Source: a virus | DNA: 22,695 nucleotides | Reading direction: 5' to 3' (one strand) | IMG/VR virus record: IMGVR_UViG_3300030117_004319 | Span: 1-22,695 of that record | Part shown: positions 20,150 to 22,695 of the stretch, piece by piece | How the letters are laid out: every line of letters starts with the position of its first letter | Position numbering within the stretch: position 1 is the first letter of the stretch | Translations under genes and position numbers: made by a program | The notes under the pieces: model-generated | What the model was told of the DNA's origin: nothing | Databases searched by the model: none | The model's input: only the letters and a program-made list of their open reading frames with translations

Positions 20150-20178
20150 ATTATACAGTTAAATCTTTACTTTGTCAA
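20150..20178 (-). promoter_or_regulatory. Consensus sigma-70 promoter, leftward
   Basis: On the minus strand there is a perfect -35 TTGACA (20178-20173), a 17-nt spacer and a perfect -10 TATAAT (20155-20150). Transcription should start near 20143 and run left across the whole intergenic region into the 164-aa gene and the replication unit. That leaves a leader of roughly 1.45 kb. This match to the host-type consensus implies early expression by host polymerase. Confidence 0.85.
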
Positions 20179-20198
20179 GTACAATGTGTAAATAAAGC

Positions 20199-20227
20199 TT
20201 GACAAAACCTAAAATCAACCCTATAAT
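20199..20227 (+). promoter_or_regulatory. Consensus sigma-70 promoter, rightward
   Basis: There is a perfect -35 TTGACA (20199-20204), a 17-nt spacer and a perfect -10 TATAAT (20222-20227). The start should be near 20234, about 40 bases before the small terminase candidate. The -35 boxes of this and the leftward promoter are part of an 8-bp inverted repeat, TTGTCAAG (20172-20179) and CTTGACAA (20198-20205). Confidence 0.88.
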
Positions 20228-20271
20228 AGATAACAATTTAGTTTATGTGTATTGTAATAAGGATGTGTTAA

Positions 20272-20730
20272 GTGGCTCATATTTCAAATTATTTACCTAA
20301 AGGTATAAGACCACAAAGTAAAGAACGTGAACTAACTGAAAAGCAACAAAAGTTTCTGGATAACCTAATTGAAACAGGAGGTGATCCTAAACTAGCAGCG
20401 AAGCTTGCAGGATATGCTGAAGGCAGTCATCATCAAGTCATAAAAGCATTGCAACAAGAAGTGATTGAGCTGGCCTCTCGTATCCTAGCGGAGTCTGCAC
20501 CAAAAGCTGCTATGAAGTTAGTGCAGGTAATGAACTCTGATGATGCTATACCACAGGTAAATACCAAGCTACAAGCCGCTCAAACCATCCTTGATAGGGT
20601 AGGTGTCTCTAAAACGGATAGGTTGGATGTAAATCACAACCTAGACGATAGTACAGGCAGCTTATTTATATTACCAGCTAAGGGAGATGTGATTGAAGGC
20701 ACAATTGCTAATAGAATTTCCCAAGACTAA
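20272..20730 (+). CDS. Putative small terminase subunit
   Basis: This 152-aa protein starts at GTG 20272, preceded by AAGGA eight bases away. The N-terminal part has 'LTEKQQKFLDNLIETGGDPK' followed by 'LAAKLAGYAEGSHHQVIKAL', a helix-turn-helix pattern common in small terminase proteins that recognise packaging sites. A helical middle ('KAAMKLVQVMNSDDAIPQVN') fits the oligomerisation core. The adjacent, overlapping large terminase gene strongly supports the call. It would start DNA packaging by binding phage DNA and handing it to the large subunit. Confidence 0.8.
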   Translation: MAHISNYLPKGIRPQSKERELTEKQQKFLDNLIETGGDPKLAAKLAGYAEGSHHQVIKALQQEVIELASRILAESAPKAAMKLVQVMNSDDAIPQVNTKLQAAQTILDRVGVSKTDRLDVNHNLDDSTGSLFILPAKGDVIEGTIANRISQD

Positions 20731-22570
20731 AGATAAGGTTAGGGGATCTATTCCCTATGGTTACAAGCTGGTAGATAATAAAGATAACGCTTTAGAGGTT
20801 ATCCCTGAACATATTGAACTATTAGCAAAGATGATTAATGGTTTGATAGATAATACAGTCTCTTCACTAAGAGAAGCGAAAGAGATTATAGAATCTGAGT
20901 TAGAAGGTGTAACTATATCGCACCAGACCATACAAAAGTATGTCAAGCAGGAAAAGGTAGCTAGAGGTTTAGAAGATCCTAACAAACCTAAGAGGCAGTA
21001 TAACTATCATAGCAAAGTTAAAGCTAAGATATCTGCTCAGAAGTCTTTAAAGGATAAAAAGAAAAAAGAAAAAGACTTAGAACGAAAGCTACAAACAGTT
21101 AAGAAAAGTATTCAACGTCAGAAGAATATTCAAAGTAAGTTAGATGAACCTTCTGATGAAAAGACTAAAGAAGGTAAAGTAGTTTCTTTAGATCAAATAG
21201 AAGAACATTTACCAGATCTAGTACAGGAAGAAGCGAAACAGTCTGTTATATTTTCCCCTAATGAAGGGCCGCAGACTGATTTCCTAGCCGCTCCAGAAAC
21301 AGATGTACTGTACGGAGGAGCAGCAGGAGGTGGTAAATCCTATGCGATGTTAGTAGATCCGCTAAGGTATTGCCACAGACCAGCGCATAGAGCCTTGATA
21401 CTAAGAAGATCTATGCCAGAGCTAAGAGAATTGATTGACAAGTCTAGGGAATTATATCCTAAAGCTTTTCCGGGTTCTAAGTTTAGAGAAGTAGAAAAGA
21501 TATGGAATTTCCCTAGCGGTGCAAAGGTTGAATTTGGATTCCTAGAAAGGGATGCAGATGTGTACCGTTATCAGGGGCAAGCCTATTCTTGGATTGGGTT
21601 TGACGAGATCACCCACCTACCAACAGAATTTGGGTGGAACTATTTAGCATCTCGACTCAGGACTACTGATCCAGATATTGTCCCTTACCTACGTTGTACA
21701 GCTAACCCCGGAGGGGTAGGCGCACATTGGGTTAAGAAACGATATGTTGATCCTAACGAGCCTAATGAATCGTTTACAGGGGAAGATGGACTAAGCCGCA
21801 AGTTTATTCCTGCTAGATTACAAGACAATCCGTTTTTATCAAAGGATGGTCGATACGAGCAGATGTTAAAGGCTTTACCTGATGTACAACGTAGGCAGTT
21901 ATTAGAAGGTAATTGGGAAATTACTGAAGGCGCAGCCTTTACGGAATTTGACGTAGGTGTTCATGTAATACCTCCTTTTCAGATTCCTATAGGTTGGGAA
22001 CGAGTTAAAGGCATTGACTATGGCTATGCATCTGAATCAGCTTGTGTATGGTCTGCTATAGATCCTTCTGACGGAACTCTTATTGTATATCGAGAGTTGT
22101 ATCAAAAGAATCTAACAGGATTAGATTTAGCACAGTTAATTACTGAAATGGAAATAGAAGATCCCTTTTCTGTTGGTGGAGTGCTTGATACAGCAGCTTG
22201 GAACAGAACAGGGACTACAGGCCCTACAGTAGGTGAAACGCTTGTAAGAGCAGGACATAAGCTACGAAGGGCAGATAAGAATAGGATTCAAGGAAAGATA
22301 CAGATCCATGAATACTTGAAAGTGCAACAAAGCGGAAGGCCACGAATACAAATATTTAATACTTGTCCTAACCTGATACGTGAACTTCAAAGTATTCCAT
22401 TGGATAGATCTAACCCTGAAGACGTAGACACTCACGCACAGGATCATGCTTATGATGCTTTGCGTTATTTAATTATGTCAAGACCTAAAGTTAATGATCC
22501 TTTAGCTCAAATGAGACATATGAGAATGGAACAAGCTTATACGCCAGTGGATGCAGAATTTGGCTATTGA
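20693..22570 (+). CDS. terL: Large terminase subunit with N-terminal HTH extension
   Basis: This 625-aa DNA-packaging motor starts at TTG 20693 with GGGAG six bases upstream, and overlaps the small subunit by 38 nt. The ATPase has Walker A 208-216 ('GGAAGGGKS'), Walker B 'WIGFDE' (D304, E305) and a coupling motif 'CTANPGG' (335-341). The RNase H-like nuclease has D442 ('GIDYGY'), D499 ('GVLDTAAW') and D584 or D588 ('DHAYDALRY'). Before the motor, residues about 17-90 ('RGSIPYGYKLV', 'SLREAKEIIE', 'TISHQTIQKYV') resemble the DNA-binding 'recombinase' domain of serine recombinases. A Lys-rich coiled-coil linker follows (about 105-160). A similar extension occurs in cyanophage terminases, as I recall. 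Confidence 0.93.
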   Translation: MKAQLLIEFPKTKDKVRGSIPYGYKLVDNKDNALEVIPEHIELLAKMINGLIDNTVSSLREAKEIIESELEGVTISHQTIQKYVKQEKVARGLEDPNKPKRQYNYHSKVKAKISAQKSLKDKKKKEKDLERKLQTVKKSIQRQKNIQSKLDEPSDEKTKEGKVVSLDQIEEHLPDLVQEEAKQSVIFSPNEGPQTDFLAAPETDVLYGGAAGGGKSYAMLVDPLRYCHRPAHRALILRRSMPELRELIDKSRELYPKAFPGSKFREVEKIWNFPSGAKVEFGFLERDADVYRYQGQAYSWIGFDEITHLPTEFGWNYLASRLRTTDPDIVPYLRCTANPGGVGAHWVKKRYVDPNEPNESFTGEDGLSRKFIPARLQDNPFLSKDGRYEQMLKALPDVQRRQLLEGNWEITEGAAFTEFDVGVHVIPPFQIPIGWERVKGIDYGYASESACVWSAIDPSDGTLIVYRELYQKNLTGLDLAQLITEMEIEDPFSVGGVLDTAAWNRTGTTGPTVGETLVRAGHKLRRADKNRIQGKIQIHEYLKVQQSGRPRIQIFNTCPNLIRELQSIPLDRSNPEDVDTHAQDHAYDALRYLIMSRPKVNDPLAQMRHMRMEQAYTPVDAEFGY

Positions 22571-22664
22571 TAAAAAAATTGTTAAACAACGCTTAAAGTT
22601 GGAACAACAACGTAAAGAGCTTGAACAACAGTATAAACAAATTAAAAATTTAATGGGAGATTAA
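22551..22664 (+). CDS. Short coiled-coil peptide after terL
   Basis: This 37-aa frame starts at ATG 22551, inside the last 20 nt of terL, and ends at TAA 22664, 1 nt before the next start. The sequence is a charged heptad-like helix ('KKIVKQRLKLEQQRKELEQQ'). It resembles small coiled-coil proteins sometimes found between terminase and portal genes, but no family is recognised. The ribosome site is weak (GTGG), so coupling to terL translation is likely. Confidence 0.5.
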   Translation: MQNLAIDKKIVKQRLKLEQQRKELEQQYKQIKNLMGD

Positions 22665-22665
22665 T

Positions 22666-22695
22666 ATGGCAAATCCAGTTGTAAGCATCAGAAAT
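22666..22695 (+). CDS. Start of next gene (partial)
   Basis: ATG 22666 lies behind GGGAG (22655-22659), 6 nt upstream. Ten codons are visible (MANPVVSIRN) before the window ends. Position right after terL suggests a virion gene such as portal, but ten residues cannot show that. Confidence 0.55.
   Translation, partial: MANPVVSIRN

Larger units (their letters stand above)
18691..20271. other. Long divergent intergenic region, probable control and origin region
   Basis: This is about 1.6 kb between the leftward and rightward units. From left it holds an 11-bp inverted repeat (18758-18844) and several palindromes with CCTAA/TTAGG arms. A segment of more balanced base composition (about 18880-19340) has many hairpins and two weak minus-strand frames. 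Further right are a perfect CTAAAAA/TTTTTAG stem (19449-19468), a 7-bp inverted repeat (19479-19559) and a palindrome GACCAATTTGGTC (19601-19613). Iteron-like AT repeats (19675-19940), a short GC-rich patch, an operator-like array and two divergent promoters complete it. It resembles phage origin/early-control regions. Confidence 0.7.

Overview
The window is part of a double-stranded DNA phage genome. A cyanobacterial, probably marine or brackish, host is the best guess. Three things point that way: a glutamine-riboswitch aptamer, a T7-like replication set (SSB, primase-helicase, PolA, endonuclease I), and a class I ribonucleotide reductase with satellite small proteins like those of cyanophages. 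Nothing resembling a phage RNA polymerase, integrase, tRNA, CRISPR array or insertion sequence is visible. Two perfect sigma-70 promoters suggest that host RNA polymerase starts transcription.

Layout. (1) 1-1785, plus strand: the end of the rightward transcription unit, with two tiny 'YCVP' paralogues, three very basic small proteins, a glutamine riboswitch with a 48-aa peptide gene, and two small unknowns. (2) 1782-18690, minus strand: a long, tightly packed unit in which many genes overlap by 1-11 nt. Read in transcription order from the right, it holds a 164-aa protein, a structured non-coding gap, a run of very small proteins, a Cys-rich protein, an acidic protein, a zinc-ribbon peptide, a SleB-type hydrolase, a DUF932 protein, five small unknowns, SSB, primase-helicase and DNA polymerase. 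These are followed by three PD-(D/E)XK nucleases, endonuclease I, a DUF3310 protein, NrdA, small satellites and NrdB. (3) 18691-20271: about 1.6 kb, mostly non-coding, rich in inverted repeats and AT-rich iteron-like repeats. It ends in two back-to-back consensus promoters that fire in opposite directions. (4) 20272-22695, plus strand: small terminase candidate, large terminase with an N-terminal DNA-binding extension, a coiled-coil peptide, and the first codons of the next gene.

How it fits together: the leftward unit makes nucleotides (NrdA/NrdB) and DNA (PolA, primase-helicase, SSB) and processes DNA (nucleases). The rightward unit packages DNA and presumably builds virions; its end appears at 1-1785 if the genome is circular or circularly permuted. 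The two units converge at 1782-1785 with overlapping stop codons.

Most notable: the glutamine riboswitch, two hairpin-dense non-coding segments (17880-18195 and about 18750-19560), the symmetrical promoter/operator/iteron region, and several short overlapping genes of 36-58 codons, including a CxxxxC/CxxC zinc-ribbon peptide.
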